DNA of 44,114 nucleotides from Candidatus Woesearchaeota archaeon (GTDB taxonomy: Archaea; Nanobdellota; Nanobdellia; Woesearchaeales; JAGWAF01), in the NCBI GenBank assembly GCA_018303205.1, contig JAGVYP010000036.1:1-44114 (forward strand). Direction: 5' to 3'. Below the pieces are notes generated by a model, which worked only from the letters and a program-made list of their open reading frames with translations, was not told the origin of the DNA and did no database searches. The position numbers and the translations under genes are program-made. This document shows, piece after piece, positions 1 to 9,283 of this stretch. Position 1 is the stretch's first letter; every line of letters begins with the position of its first letter.

Positions 1-216
1 GTTCATATCTGCTGCAGCTCTGCACCTTCCATCAAAGGTAAGATCAAGAAAGATATGTCGTGCAACAAGAGCAGTGTCCTCGATGTTTACTACCTCATCT
101 CGATTAAGGTCTCCTGCTGCGTCACAATTAGCATAATCAACGGTTTGCGCAGAGACAAGCAACGGTACTAAGAAGAGAACTAATGCAAAAATAAAAAATG
201 GTTGTATGATTTTCAT
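1..216 (-). CDS. Secreted protein with dockerin-like/EF-hand-like repeat, truncated by window start (C-terminal part missing)
   Basis: Open minus-strand frame from ATG at 216 to the window edge, absent from the ORF track: MKIIQPFFIFALVLFLVPLLVSAQTVDYANCDAAGDLNRDEVVNIEDTALVARHIFLDLTFDGRCRAAADMN; signal peptide then D-x-N-x-D-x-x-V-x-I-x-D calcium-loop pattern. Confidence 0.7.
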   Translation of the reverse strand, partial: MKIIQPFFIFALVLFLVPLLVSAQTVDYANCDAAGDLNRDEVVNIEDTALVARHIFLDLTFDGRCRAAADMN

Positions 217-341
217 GATATACCCTCAGTTTTTAGTTACTTGCAAGTTAAAACTTATATGATATCACTAGTTAGTAGTATATTATATATAAAGATGAGG
301 GTGGCGAAAGCCTTAAGAGCTTTTCTTTGCTCATCAAGAAG

Positions 342-1436
342 ATGATAGCTGTGGTAGGTGCAGGACCAGCAGGATCCTATGCTGCATATTTGCTTGCAAA
401 ACAAGGATATGAGGTAAAACTCTTTGAAGAGCATAAAGAAATAGGAAGCCCTATACAGTGCACAGGAATTCTCACAGAAGGTATAAAAACCTTTTTTACG
501 CCCAAAAAAGAGGTTATTACAACGACTATTTCAAGAATTAAAGTGCATAGCCAAAAAGAACAAGTCGAATTCAAACTACAGAAGCCAGATATTATTGTGG
601 ACAGAACCTTATTTGACCAGTCCCTGGCAGCAATGGCTCACGACGCAGGAGCAGAAGTCCTGCCTTGGCATCGCTTTGAAAAAAAAGAACAAGGAAAGAT
701 TATTATTGAAGACATAAAAAATAAAACAAAAAAAGCATATGCACCTTCTCATCTTATCGGAGCTGATGGTCCCAATTCTCATGTTGCAAAAAGTGATCAT
801 ATGAAAGGAAAAAGAACTTTTTTTTATGGTGCTCAAGCAACCATCAAAGGAACTTTTGATCCTGAATGTTATGAAGTCTATTTAGGAAGTGTATGCCCTG
901 ATCTTTTTGCATGGGTTGTTCCTGAAAATGAACATTACGCGCGAGCAGGCTTAGCAAGTTTTTCCCATCCGCATACTTATTTTCAAGCTTTTCTCAAAAA
1001 ACTAGGAAGTCCTTCTATTTGCGCATGCCAAGGAGGTTTAATTCCTCTTTATAATAGGACTATCGAAACAGAAAAAGAACATACTTTTCTTGTCGGTGAC
1101 GCTGCTTTTCAAGTAAAAGCAACAACTGCAGGAGGCATCATTCAAGGAATTACTGCTGCAAAAGCATTAGAAGAAGCAATTACAAAAAATCAATCGTACG
1201 AACAACTTTGGAAAAAAGCGTTGCAGAGAGATTTATGGCTGCACTTGCTCATACGCAAGGCCATGAATCGTTTTGCAGATAAAGATTATGATTATTTACT
1301 ACATTTAGTACAACAACAACGTATGAAAAAGATTATCGAAGAATTTCCCAGAGATTATCCCTCCCGATTTATGACTTCACTCGCTTTGAGAGAACCAAGA
1401 CTAGCGTATTTTGCAAAGTTTTTGATGGGAAGATAA
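342..1436 (+). CDS. Geranylgeranyl reductase family FAD-dependent oxidoreductase
   Basis: MIAVVGAGPAGSYAAYLLAKQGYEVKLFEE FAD-binding N-terminus, IQCTGILTEG, GDAAFQVKATTAGGIIQGI motif; ATG at 342 preferred over TTG at 327. Confidence 0.85.
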   Translation: MIAVVGAGPAGSYAAYLLAKQGYEVKLFEEHKEIGSPIQCTGILTEGIKTFFTPKKEVITTTISRIKVHSQKEQVEFKLQKPDIIVDRTLFDQSLAAMAHDAGAEVLPWHRFEKKEQGKIIIEDIKNKTKKAYAPSHLIGADGPNSHVAKSDHMKGKRTFFYGAQATIKGTFDPECYEVYLGSVCPDLFAWVVPENEHYARAGLASFSHPHTYFQAFLKKLGSPSICACQGGLIPLYNRTIETEKEHTFLVGDAAFQVKATTAGGIIQGITAAKALEEAITKNQSYEQLWKKALQRDLWLHLLIRKAMNRFADKDYDYLLHLVQQQRMKKIIEEFPRDYPSRFMTSLALREPRLAYFAKFLMGR

Positions 1437-1453
1437 AAGAAATAAATTTTTAA

Positions 1454-2950
1454 TTATTTTTTTCTTAATGCATAATCTAAAGTCCGCAAAAAAAGATCAA
1501 TCTTGGTGAGATAAGAATCAACAGAAAATGGAGATCCGTTCAGTTGCGGATTTTTTCTTGGAAATTGAATTTGAAGTTGGTCAGTTCTTCCGCGAGCATA
1601 TCCTATTTCTAAAAAGGGACAAAATTGTTCATCGTGAACTTTGACAGTTTCATAAAATTCATAACTATCTCGAGTTTCTAAAGTTTTTTTTATTTCTTCT
1701 CGATCGATAGGAAAAGGAGGAGAGGGAATTAAGAGATGTTGTGTATCGCATACTACTTCTACAAGTCTATCAAGTGAAAGAGCATTAGGAATAATATAAT
1801 TAATAGATGCACTATCACACCCAGGAGCAAATTTGACATGCTCAGTTTCAATAGGATCATCATTACGATAAAAAGAAGCTAATATTTCCCTTAATTCAGC
1901 AACACATGCACTCTGTACTTTAGTAATATCGAAAACTGTTTTCCTTTTTACATAATTTTTCCGAGGTTTAACACCAGAATGTCCAGCAATATAGTTGAGC
2001 AAACGTTGAAGAGCATACATATAAACTCTTTCATGAACTAAGCCTTGTTCTGGAGTTTGAAATCCTTCATCTTGCACAAGATCTATCAAATGAGGATATT
2101 GATAAAGCTGTAATCTATTACCATGCAATAAAGAAAATTTACCGTCTTGAACAGTTGTCATATGAGGAAAAACAACAGAACGAAAACGTCTTCCTTCATA
2201 AACAAAAGAACGTTGAATATCCCTAAAATTAAGACGACCGGAATCACTATGATCTGGTTTATACAAAATACCTAACTGAAGAAGTTTTTTAACAAATCGT
2301 GCATCCAGAAGACCTGAACTATAACCATCCCTTGCTTCAACATGAAGTTTGTTCAAAACAAAAATAGGATGAATACGTTCTGAAGGAACACCTTGACTTT
2401 CAAAATAAGCGACTGCTTTTGAAAAACCACGAAGTGCGATATCGATAGTGTTATGGTCAGGTGTGGCAACTAAAAGAGGGAATAATCGAACATCTTTACC
2501 AAAAATATCAATAACAGGAGCAAGAGTGTAATCAAAAATCATACTTGGATGGGGAACCGGTGGTAAATCAACAGCAAAAAAAACATCATCTAACATGGTA
2601 GTTAAAATTTGTTCCAATTGATTTCTCTTTTCTGGATGATCATAAAGAGTTCCTGGAGGAAAAACAGCCACATGAGCTTGTGATGGTTCAACATCGATTC
2701 CTAATCTATGAAATTGATCTAAAAAAGCAAATTGTGTAGCAGGTGTTAAAATAACATCTGAAACAGCAAAATCGTATCCATCAGTAGGTCTAACATTTCC
2801 TAAAAGTGTACCTCCAAGTGATGCTTGATCATCAAAATCGATAACACCTACGTTATGACGTTGAGCTAAAGCAGAGACAAGGTCAACTAAAACAGAAGTT
2901 TTTCCAACGCCGCCTTTATTATTAAGAGGAAAAATGATATTCTTTGTCAT
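1454..2950 (-). CDS. ParA/MinD-type P-loop ATPase with long uncharacterised C-terminal extension
   Basis: MTKNIIFPLNNKGGVGKTSVLVDLVSAL deviant Walker A; start trimmed to ATG at 2950, because the upstream 112 codons of the 610-aa ORF are low-complexity and overlap the STT3 gene. Confidence 0.75.
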   Translation of the reverse strand: MTKNIIFPLNNKGGVGKTSVLVDLVSALAQRHNVGVIDFDDQASLGGTLLGNVRPTDGYDFAVSDVILTPATQFAFLDQFHRLGIDVEPSQAHVAVFPPGTLYDHPEKRNQLEQILTTMLDDVFFAVDLPPVPHPSMIFDYTLAPVIDIFGKDVRLFPLLVATPDHNTIDIALRGFSKAVAYFESQGVPSERIHPIFVLNKLHVEARDGYSSGLLDARFVKKLLQLGILYKPDHSDSGRLNFRDIQRSFVYEGRRFRSVVFPHMTTVQDGKFSLLHGNRLQLYQYPHLIDLVQDEGFQTPEQGLVHERVYMYALQRLLNYIAGHSGVKPRKNYVKRKTVFDITKVQSACVAELREILASFYRNDDPIETEHVKFAPGCDSASINYIIPNALSLDRLVEVVCDTQHLLIPSPPFPIDREEIKKTLETRDSYEFYETVKVHDEQFCPFLEIGYARGRTDQLQIQFPRKNPQLNGSPFSVDSYLTKIDLFLRTLDYALRKK

Positions 2951-2970
2951 AAACCGAGAGAATAAAGGGT

Positions 2971-2980
2971 TTTTATAAAG
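2971..2980. promoter_or_regulatory. Candidate bidirectional TATA box between ParA-like and STT3 genes
   Basis: ttttataaag, near-palindromic; core about 26 nt from ATG 2950 (-) and about 27 nt from TTG 3003 (+). Confidence 0.5.
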
Positions 2981-3002
2981 ATAGGGTGGTACTAAGACAA
3001 AA

Positions 3003-5987
3003 TTGTACAAAGGAGCTGGACGTAAAAATAGTAAGCTTTTTAAGACAGGGCAGATTGAAACAGCTCTGAAACAACTCGGGTGGGGGATTGTGGAAGGAAC
3101 TGAAGAAAAAAAAAGTGAAGAACCAAAAAAAGAGAAGAGCCTAAGGGATACTCTAAAGGACCAATTCGCTAAATTGACAAAGAAAAAAGAGACCCAAGAT
3201 TCTTCCCTGACAATACAAGACGTTTGGAAATGGGTAAAAAAAAACCGTACCTGGTTTCTTATTCTGATTCCTCTTATTTTAAGCATTTACTTGCGTACTA
3301 TCCCTTTGTATCTCCCCATTGCAGACGCCTGGGCTGAAGATAGCGTTCACCAAAGTATTCGAGACCAGCTCCAAGCAGAGAGTTATAAGCAGTTTCCTAA
3401 TTTGGATGATAAAAGAAGAAGCGAATATGTGCAGAGAGAACTAGAAAAATTTATTCTAGAAAATAAAGAACAGGTAAATACGGGAATACAAGCAACCTCA
3501 CAATATTTCAAATCACAAATGCAAAATGATGAAGGCCATACCTATCTTTTAGATATAGACTCCTATGTGTGGTATGGGTTAGCAAAAAATTATGTTAAGT
3601 ATGGAGCTCCCGGTGACATCACTGATGAGAACGGAGTAAGTTATAACAGTTTGAGAGATGGAAGGTTTAATCCTATTGTAGGATTTAACAGCATCAGTTA
3701 CTTAACAGCAATAATCTATAAAGTATGGCATTTCTTTAGTGATAAAGCATCCTTGATGGTTTCTGCTGTTCTTCTTCAGATTATTTTTATGGCACTGGCT
3801 GTTATTCCTGGTTATCTTTTAGGAAAAGAATTAGGAGGAGAACTTGCAGGGTTTATCACAGGAATGTATGTTGCGTTCCATAATAGCATTCTCGTAAGAA
3901 CTATTTCAACAGATAATGATATTTTTAATATCTTTTTTCCTTTAATGATCGCTTTTTGTATTGTCAAAACACTAAAAAGTGAAAAGAAAGCAAAATGGAT
4001 ATGGCTCGGAACAGCTATCTTTTTTATGGGTTTGTATCCTTTTTTCTGGAAGGGGTATTGGTTTGTCTATCTTTTTATGGCACTCCTCTTATTCTCCTAT
4101 GGGGCGTATCTTCTTGTTGATGCGTGGCGTAGAAAGAGTGATGTTAAAAAAGCGATGGAACCTTTCTTGATGACTGTTATTTTTTATATCGGCACTGCGC
4201 TTATCAAAGCATTCTTTAATCTTATTTCTGGAACAAATACTCAATTTTTTAAAATGTTTTCTGAAGTGATCAAAGCACCTTTGATTTCCATATGGTTTGT
4301 TGAAATTAAAGAAGTTGCTACGGTTGATATCTGGCCTAATGTGCTTACAACCGTTGCAGAATTGAATTCAGCTTCTATCGGAACAATCATAGGAACATTT
4401 GACGGATTTGTTTTTCTTGCTGCAGGCTTAACTGCATGTGTCTTAGCGATTCACCAAAAAAAATTGGATAAGAAAGACTGGCTTTTGGTCATAGGAAGCT
4501 TTTTTTATTTTTATTTTATACTCGCTCGATGGGAAAAAGGAAAAATAGGGAATGTGCTTTTCTTGATAGGCTTATGCGTACCGTTAGGCATTGCAATGTT
4601 AAAAAGCTGGTATGAAAAAAAAGAGTATCCTGTCTACTCTGGTCTTCTTATAGTAGTGTGGTTTGCAGGAACTCTCTATGCAAGCACAACGAGTTTGCGT
4701 TTCCTTGCACTTGTAGGTCCTATTTATGCTTTAGGATGGGCAGTTTGTATTGCTAAGATAGGAGAATTTGTAGGGATATGGAGCGAAGAACAGTTTCATA
4801 TCAAAAGGGTATATGTGATGAGCATCATCGCTGCATTCGCTTTACTTATGATGGTTACTCCTATTCAAGATGCTAAAGCACTTGCAACACAACAGATACC
4901 CCATTATAATGATGCATGGGACAACAGCTTAAAAGCAATTCGAGAAGATACCTCTGATAGTATTATTACTTCCTGGTGGGATTTTGGACATTGGTTTGCT
5001 GCTATAGGAGAGCGCAGGGTTACTTTTGATGGAGGAAATCAGGGTAACAGAATTCATTGGGTAGGCAAAGTTCTCTTAGAAGATGATGAAGAAACGTCTG
5101 TAGGCATTCTGAAAATGCTCAATTGTGGACAGGAATACTCTTACGAAGCATTGAAAAAATATAATCCGAGAGGAAAAATAGATAGTATCACTCTTTTATA
5201 CACCCTTAGTAATAAAGAACGAGAAGAAGCAAAACAACTCTTGCTAGACCGCGAATTAACAGAACAACAAGCAGAAGAAGTGTTAAATTTTACTCATTGT
5301 GAATTCCTTCCGAATTATCTTATTGCTTCAGAAGACATGGTGCAAAAATCAGGAGTATGGGGGCATTTTGGCTCATGGAATTTTACTAGAGCAGAGATGT
5401 ATAATAAAGTAAAAGGAAAAGATCGCACAACAGGGATACACGTCTTAGAAGAAGGATACACACTTTCAAAAGAAGAAGCTGAAGAGAAGTATCAAAAAAT
5501 CCAAGAACAAACAGGGGACCAATTTGTAACCAATTGGCCAGGCTTTGCTTCTAGTCGGGTAGGTTGTCAAATACAAGGAACGATGATCCAATGCGCATAT
5601 GGAAATAATTATGTGGGAGTTATCAATGCAACAAACAATGAAGCATGGATTGTCGTAGGAGGAAAAGGAGCTGCAAGACCTTACTCTCTCGTGTATGCAG
5701 ATGATAAAGATGTCAAAGAATTAAAATATGCAGATGCAACCAATGATTTTAGTATTATTCTTATCCCCACGCAGAGCGGTTTTGAGTCACTCTTAGCATC
5801 CCAGGAACATGGAAAAAGTCTTTTTACGAGGCTTTTTTATTTTGAAGGGCATGGGTTACGCCATTTTGAATTATTGTATGACACAAAAAGTTTTACCAAT
5901 CAACGTATTCAGGTATGGAAAGTACATTGGGAACCCCAAGAACCGAGAAAAATATTCCAGGCAAAAACAAATGAGACTCAACCCTGA
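3003..5987 (+). CDS. aglB: STT3/AglB-type oligosaccharyltransferase
   Basis: 994 aa polytopic N-terminal domain; SWWDFGHW (WWDxG) catalytic-domain motif. N-terminal start (TTG) uncertain. Confidence 0.92.
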   Translation: MYKGAGRKNSKLFKTGQIETALKQLGWGIVEGTEEKKSEEPKKEKSLRDTLKDQFAKLTKKKETQDSSLTIQDVWKWVKKNRTWFLILIPLILSIYLRTIPLYLPIADAWAEDSVHQSIRDQLQAESYKQFPNLDDKRRSEYVQRELEKFILENKEQVNTGIQATSQYFKSQMQNDEGHTYLLDIDSYVWYGLAKNYVKYGAPGDITDENGVSYNSLRDGRFNPIVGFNSISYLTAIIYKVWHFFSDKASLMVSAVLLQIIFMALAVIPGYLLGKELGGELAGFITGMYVAFHNSILVRTISTDNDIFNIFFPLMIAFCIVKTLKSEKKAKWIWLGTAIFFMGLYPFFWKGYWFVYLFMALLLFSYGAYLLVDAWRRKSDVKKAMEPFLMTVIFYIGTALIKAFFNLISGTNTQFFKMFSEVIKAPLISIWFVEIKEVATVDIWPNVLTTVAELNSASIGTIIGTFDGFVFLAAGLTACVLAIHQKKLDKKDWLLVIGSFFYFYFILARWEKGKIGNVLFLIGLCVPLGIAMLKSWYEKKEYPVYSGLLIVVWFAGTLYASTTSLRFLALVGPIYALGWAVCIAKIGEFVGIWSEEQFHIKRVYVMSIIAAFALLMMVTPIQDAKALATQQIPHYNDAWDNSLKAIREDTSDSIITSWWDFGHWFAAIGERRVTFDGGNQGNRIHWVGKVLLEDDEETSVGILKMLNCGQEYSYEALKKYNPRGKIDSITLLYTLSNKEREEAKQLLLDRELTEQQAEEVLNFTHCEFLPNYLIASEDMVQKSGVWGHFGSWNFTRAEMYNKVKGKDRTTGIHVLEEGYTLSKEEAEEKYQKIQEQTGDQFVTNWPGFASSRVGCQIQGTMIQCAYGNNYVGVINATNNEAWIVVGGKGAARPYSLVYADDKDVKELKYADATNDFSIILIPTQSGFESLLASQEHGKSLFTRLFYFEGHGLRHFELLYDTKSFTNQRIQVWKVHWEPQEPRKIFQAKTNETQP

Positions 5988-6639
5988 TGTGTGGATTATT
6001 ATCCCTGCGTATAATGAAGAAAAGCATATGAAAGATGTTCTGACTAAAGTGAAGAAGATCAATCAACAGATTGTTGTTATAGATGATGGTTCTTCTGACA
6101 ATACAAAAAGGATAGCAGAGGAAATGAATGTAATGGTGCTACATCATAAGATCAATTTAGGCAAGGGCGCTGCTATTAAGACAGGGTGTGACTTTGCGTT
6201 TCTTAACGATGCGAAATACGTTGTACTGATGGATGCGGATGGTCAGCATAAACCAGAAGATATTCCTACCTTACTTCAGGCATTGAAAGATCATGACATT
6301 ATCTTTGGTTCAAGAAAATTAAATAAGCATATGCCGCTGATGATGCGATTCGGAAACTGGTTTATTACTACTCTTACGCAATTTTTGTATGGAATAAAAT
6401 TGCATGACACCCAATGTGGTTTTCGCGTGCTGACAAAAAAAGCATATGAGCAAGTACGCTGGGAAGCAAAGGATTATAGTATGGAAACAGAAATGATTGC
6501 AAGAGCAGGAAAAAAGAGATTAAGATATCAGGAAGTTCCTATTGAAACCATCTATCTTGATAAATATAAGGGAACAACGGTGCTTGATGGAATAAAAATC
6601 GTAATGAATATGTTTTTTTGGAAAATAAGAGGTGCATAA
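5971..6639 (+). CDS. Glycosyltransferase family 2 (dolichol-phosphate sugar synthase-like)
   Basis: MRLNPDVWIIIPAYNEEKHMKDVLTKV...VVIDDGSSDNTKRIA...VLMDADGQHKPEDI...DTQCGFRVLT; in-frame ATG at 5971 preferred over 5809. Confidence 0.9.
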   Translation: MRLNPDVWIIIPAYNEEKHMKDVLTKVKKINQQIVVIDDGSSDNTKRIAEEMNVMVLHHKINLGKGAAIKTGCDFAFLNDAKYVVLMDADGQHKPEDIPTLLQALKDHDIIFGSRKLNKHMPLMMRFGNWFITTLTQFLYGIKLHDTQCGFRVLTKKAYEQVRWEAKDYSMETEMIARAGKKRLRYQEVPIETIYLDKYKGTTVLDGIKIVMNMFFWKIRGA

Positions 6640-6990
6640 ATGCTTGCAGTACAGATTGTGGGTATTATTTTTGGATTAGTCATGCTTTATTTAACACTGC
6701 TCTATAAAAAAAGAAAAGAGCTCAATGCGACAGAGCAAGTGATCTGGAGCAGTACCTGGATCATGATTACGTTACTTGCACTTTTCCCTCAAGTATTAGA
6801 TACTGCAACTGCTACTTTTGAATTTAATAGAACACTTGATCTTTTAGTTGTTGCTGGAATCTTATTTGTTGTAGGAGTAAGTTTTTATACGTATTCTGTC
6901 GTAAGAAAAACGCAGGAAAAAGTCGAGAAGCTTGTAAGAAAGATGGATATTGAAGAAAAGAAGAAGGAAGGAAAAAGAACACATGACTAA
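6640..6990 (+). CDS. DUF2304-like small membrane protein
   Basis: 116 aa, two to three TM segments, immediately downstream of the GT2 gene, a typical DUF2304 context. Confidence 0.7.
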   Translation: MLAVQIVGIIFGLVMLYLTLLYKKRKELNATEQVIWSSTWIMITLLALFPQVLDTATATFEFNRTLDLLVVAGILFVVGVSFYTYSVVRKTQEKVEKLVRKMDIEEKKKEGKRTHD

Positions 6991-8272
6991 TCAAGAAGAA
7001 ATTATCGCTATTGTAGGCTTAGGATATGTAGGATTACCTCTTGCAGTAGCTTTTGCAAAAAAATGGAAGGTTATTGGATTTGACATTGATCAGAGAAAAA
7101 TTGAATTGCTCTGCAAGGGAATAGATCCTACAAAAAGCGTTGAAGAAAAGGAAGTGAAAACCTCCCAGATCCAGTATACTGATGATCCTCTCTTATTAGA
7201 ACAAGCAAGTCTTGTCATTGTTTGCGTGCCTACACCCTTGAAACAAGGAACCATGCCTGATCTTGGTTATTTAGAAAAAGCAAGTGCGCTTGTGGGAAAA
7301 CATATGAAAGAAGATGCTATCATCGTCTATGAATCAACCGTTTATCCAGGAGTGACTGAAGATGTTTGTGAACCTATTTTAGAAAAAGTTTCTGGAAAAA
7401 AATGCGGAAAAGATTTTAGTATAGGATACAGTCCTGAAAGGATAAATCCGGGAGATCATGAACATACGCTTACAAAAATGATAAAAGTTGTTTCTGGAAA
7501 AGACGAGAAAACAAGAAAAAAGATAGCTGCATTTTATAGTTCGGTACTCGAAGCAGGAGTGTATGAAGCCCCTTCTATCAAAGTTGCAGAAGCTGCAAAA
7601 GTTATTGAAAATACTCAAAGAGATTTGAACATTGCTCTTATGAATGAATTGTCTGTTATTTTCAGAAAATTAGGGATTGATACGCATGAAGTGTTACAAA
7701 CAGCAGCAACAAAATGGAACTTTCACAAGTATTATCCTGGTTTAGTTGGAGGACACTGTATTGGTATTGATCCTTATTACCTGACCTATCGTGCAAAGCA
7801 ATTGGGGTATGAACCAAAAGTTATTTTGGCAGGAAGAGAAATTAATGATGCAATGCATAAAGAAGTGTTACGCCTTGTGAAAGAAGGACTTGCAGAAATA
7901 AAAAAGTCATTAAGAAATACCAGGGTCTTATTGATGGGTCTTACTTTTAAAGAAAATGTCAATGACACCAGAAATTCAAGAGTGCTTGAATTAAAAAAAG
8001 AATTAGAAAAAGAAGGATCTATCATTTTTGGAGTTGATCCTACGTTATCAAAGGAAGAGATTGAGCGTTGCGGAGTTATTCCTGAAACACTGGAAACGGT
8101 AAAAGAGATAGAGGTAATTATTTATACCGTTCCTCATACATCCTTTACAAAAATGAGTATTCAATCTTTAAAATCAAAAACCAAGGAGGGGAAGTCCGTG
8201 TTGTTTGATCTGAGAAATCAATTTAGAAAGGATGAAGCAGAAGCAGCAGGATTTGTGTACAAAACATTTTAG
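6983..8272 (+). CDS. Nucleotide-sugar dehydrogenase (UDP-HexNAc dehydrogenase, WecC/TviB-like)
   Basis: IIAIVGLGYVGLPLAVAFAKKW Rossmann start, YSPERINPGD, GGHCIGIDPYYLTYRAKQLGY. Confidence 0.88.
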   Translation: MTNQEEIIAIVGLGYVGLPLAVAFAKKWKVIGFDIDQRKIELLCKGIDPTKSVEEKEVKTSQIQYTDDPLLLEQASLVIVCVPTPLKQGTMPDLGYLEKASALVGKHMKEDAIIVYESTVYPGVTEDVCEPILEKVSGKKCGKDFSIGYSPERINPGDHEHTLTKMIKVVSGKDEKTRKKIAAFYSSVLEAGVYEAPSIKVAEAAKVIENTQRDLNIALMNELSVIFRKLGIDTHEVLQTAATKWNFHKYYPGLVGGHCIGIDPYYLTYRAKQLGYEPKVILAGREINDAMHKEVLRLVKEGLAEIKKSLRNTRVLLMGLTFKENVNDTRNSRVLELKKELEKEGSIIFGVDPTLSKEEIERCGVIPETLETVKEIEVIIYTVPHTSFTKMSIQSLKSKTKEGKSVLFDLRNQFRKDEAEAAGFVYKTF

Positions 8273-8275
8273 AAC

Positions 8276-9283
8276 ATGGGGGTTCTCGTAACGGGCGGAG
8301 CTGGATTTATTGGGTCATGGGTAAGCAAAGCTTTGCTTGAACAAGGAGAAGAAGTTATTCTCATTGATGATTTTAATGATTTTAATTACAAAAGTACCTT
8401 AAAGGATGATCGCATTCGTATTTTGCTTAATGAATCAAAATATCGTCGAAAGAAAAGGTATCATTCTTCTGACAAGAAATTATGGATTTATCATGCTGAT
8501 ATCAGAGATGAAAAAAAACTTAGGGATATTGCAAAACAGCATAAGATAGAAAAGATTTGCCATCTGGGAGCAAGAGCAGGCGTAAGAAGATCATTACAAT
8601 ATCCTAAAGTGTATTATGACGTGAACATTTTTGGAACGCTTAATGTATTTCAATTGGCTGTTCAGCAAAAGATCCCTTCTCTTGTTTATGCATCTTCCTC
8701 TTCTGTGTATGGCGGTGTGAAGGAACTACCTTTCAAAGAAACGATGAAGATAGATAATCCTCTTTCTCCTTATGCTGCAACCAAGAAAGCAGGTGAGGAA
8801 ATGGCTGCTGTTTTCCATAATTTATATGGAATCAACATGACAGGACTTCGTTTTTTTACCGTCTATGGACCCTGGGGAAGACCGGATATGGCTTTGTACG
8901 AATTTACTGAAAAGATTATTGCTGGAAAACCCATTCCTGTGTATAACCAAGGAGATATGCAGAGGGATTTTACCTATGTTACTGATATTGTCCAAGGTGT
9001 GATCAAAGCACTAGAAAAACCCTATCCCTATGAAATTTTTAATCTGGGAAATGCAAGAACAGAAAAGCTTTCCACTTTTATTGCTTGTATTGAAAAAGAA
9101 CTGGGTAAAAAAGCAGAAAAAATATTGCTCCCCTTACAACCAGGGGATGTTCCTAAAACCTCTGCAGATATTAGTAAAGCGAGGAAACTTTTAGGATATC
9201 AGCCTCGTACAACGATAGAGCAGGGAATTGCTGCATTTGTCGAATGGTATAAAGAATATCACAAGATCAAGGACGCCCGATAG
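8276..9283 (+). CDS. NAD-dependent epimerase (UDP-glucuronate 4-epimerase-like SDR)
   Basis: MGVLVTGGAGFIGSWV, SSSSVYGG...YAATKKAGE (YxxxK), RFFTVYGPWGRPDMALYEF. Confidence 0.88.
   Translation: MGVLVTGGAGFIGSWVSKALLEQGEEVILIDDFNDFNYKSTLKDDRIRILLNESKYRRKKRYHSSDKKLWIYHADIRDEKKLRDIAKQHKIEKICHLGARAGVRRSLQYPKVYYDVNIFGTLNVFQLAVQQKIPSLVYASSSSVYGGVKELPFKETMKIDNPLSPYAATKKAGEEMAAVFHNLYGINMTGLRFFTVYGPWGRPDMALYEFTEKIIAGKPIPVYNQGDMQRDFTYVTDIVQGVIKALEKPYPYEIFNLGNARTEKLSTFIACIEKELGKKAEKILLPLQPGDVPKTSADISKARKLLGYQPRTTIEQGIAAFVEWYKEYHKIKDAR

Noticed and set aside
377-574. Short antisense ORFs overlapping recognised genes (e.g. 377-574, 609-836, 7379-7618, 10155-10409, 19415-19891, 32825-33148, 35637-35873)
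   Set aside because: They lie opposite strong coding sequence, have biased composition and no recognisable motifs; treated as shadow ORFs.
2951-3286. N-terminal 112 codons of the 610-aa minus-strand ORF (1454..3286)
   Set aside because: Low-complexity F/S-rich translation antisense to the STT3 N-terminus; the P-loop protein starts naturally at MTKNIIF (2950), which has a TATA box at the right distance.
9267-9283. 17-bp convergent overlap here and another of 17 bp at 29675-29691
   Set aside because: The equal lengths look coincidental; tail-to-tail overlaps are common in compact genomes and the two sequences are not obviously related.
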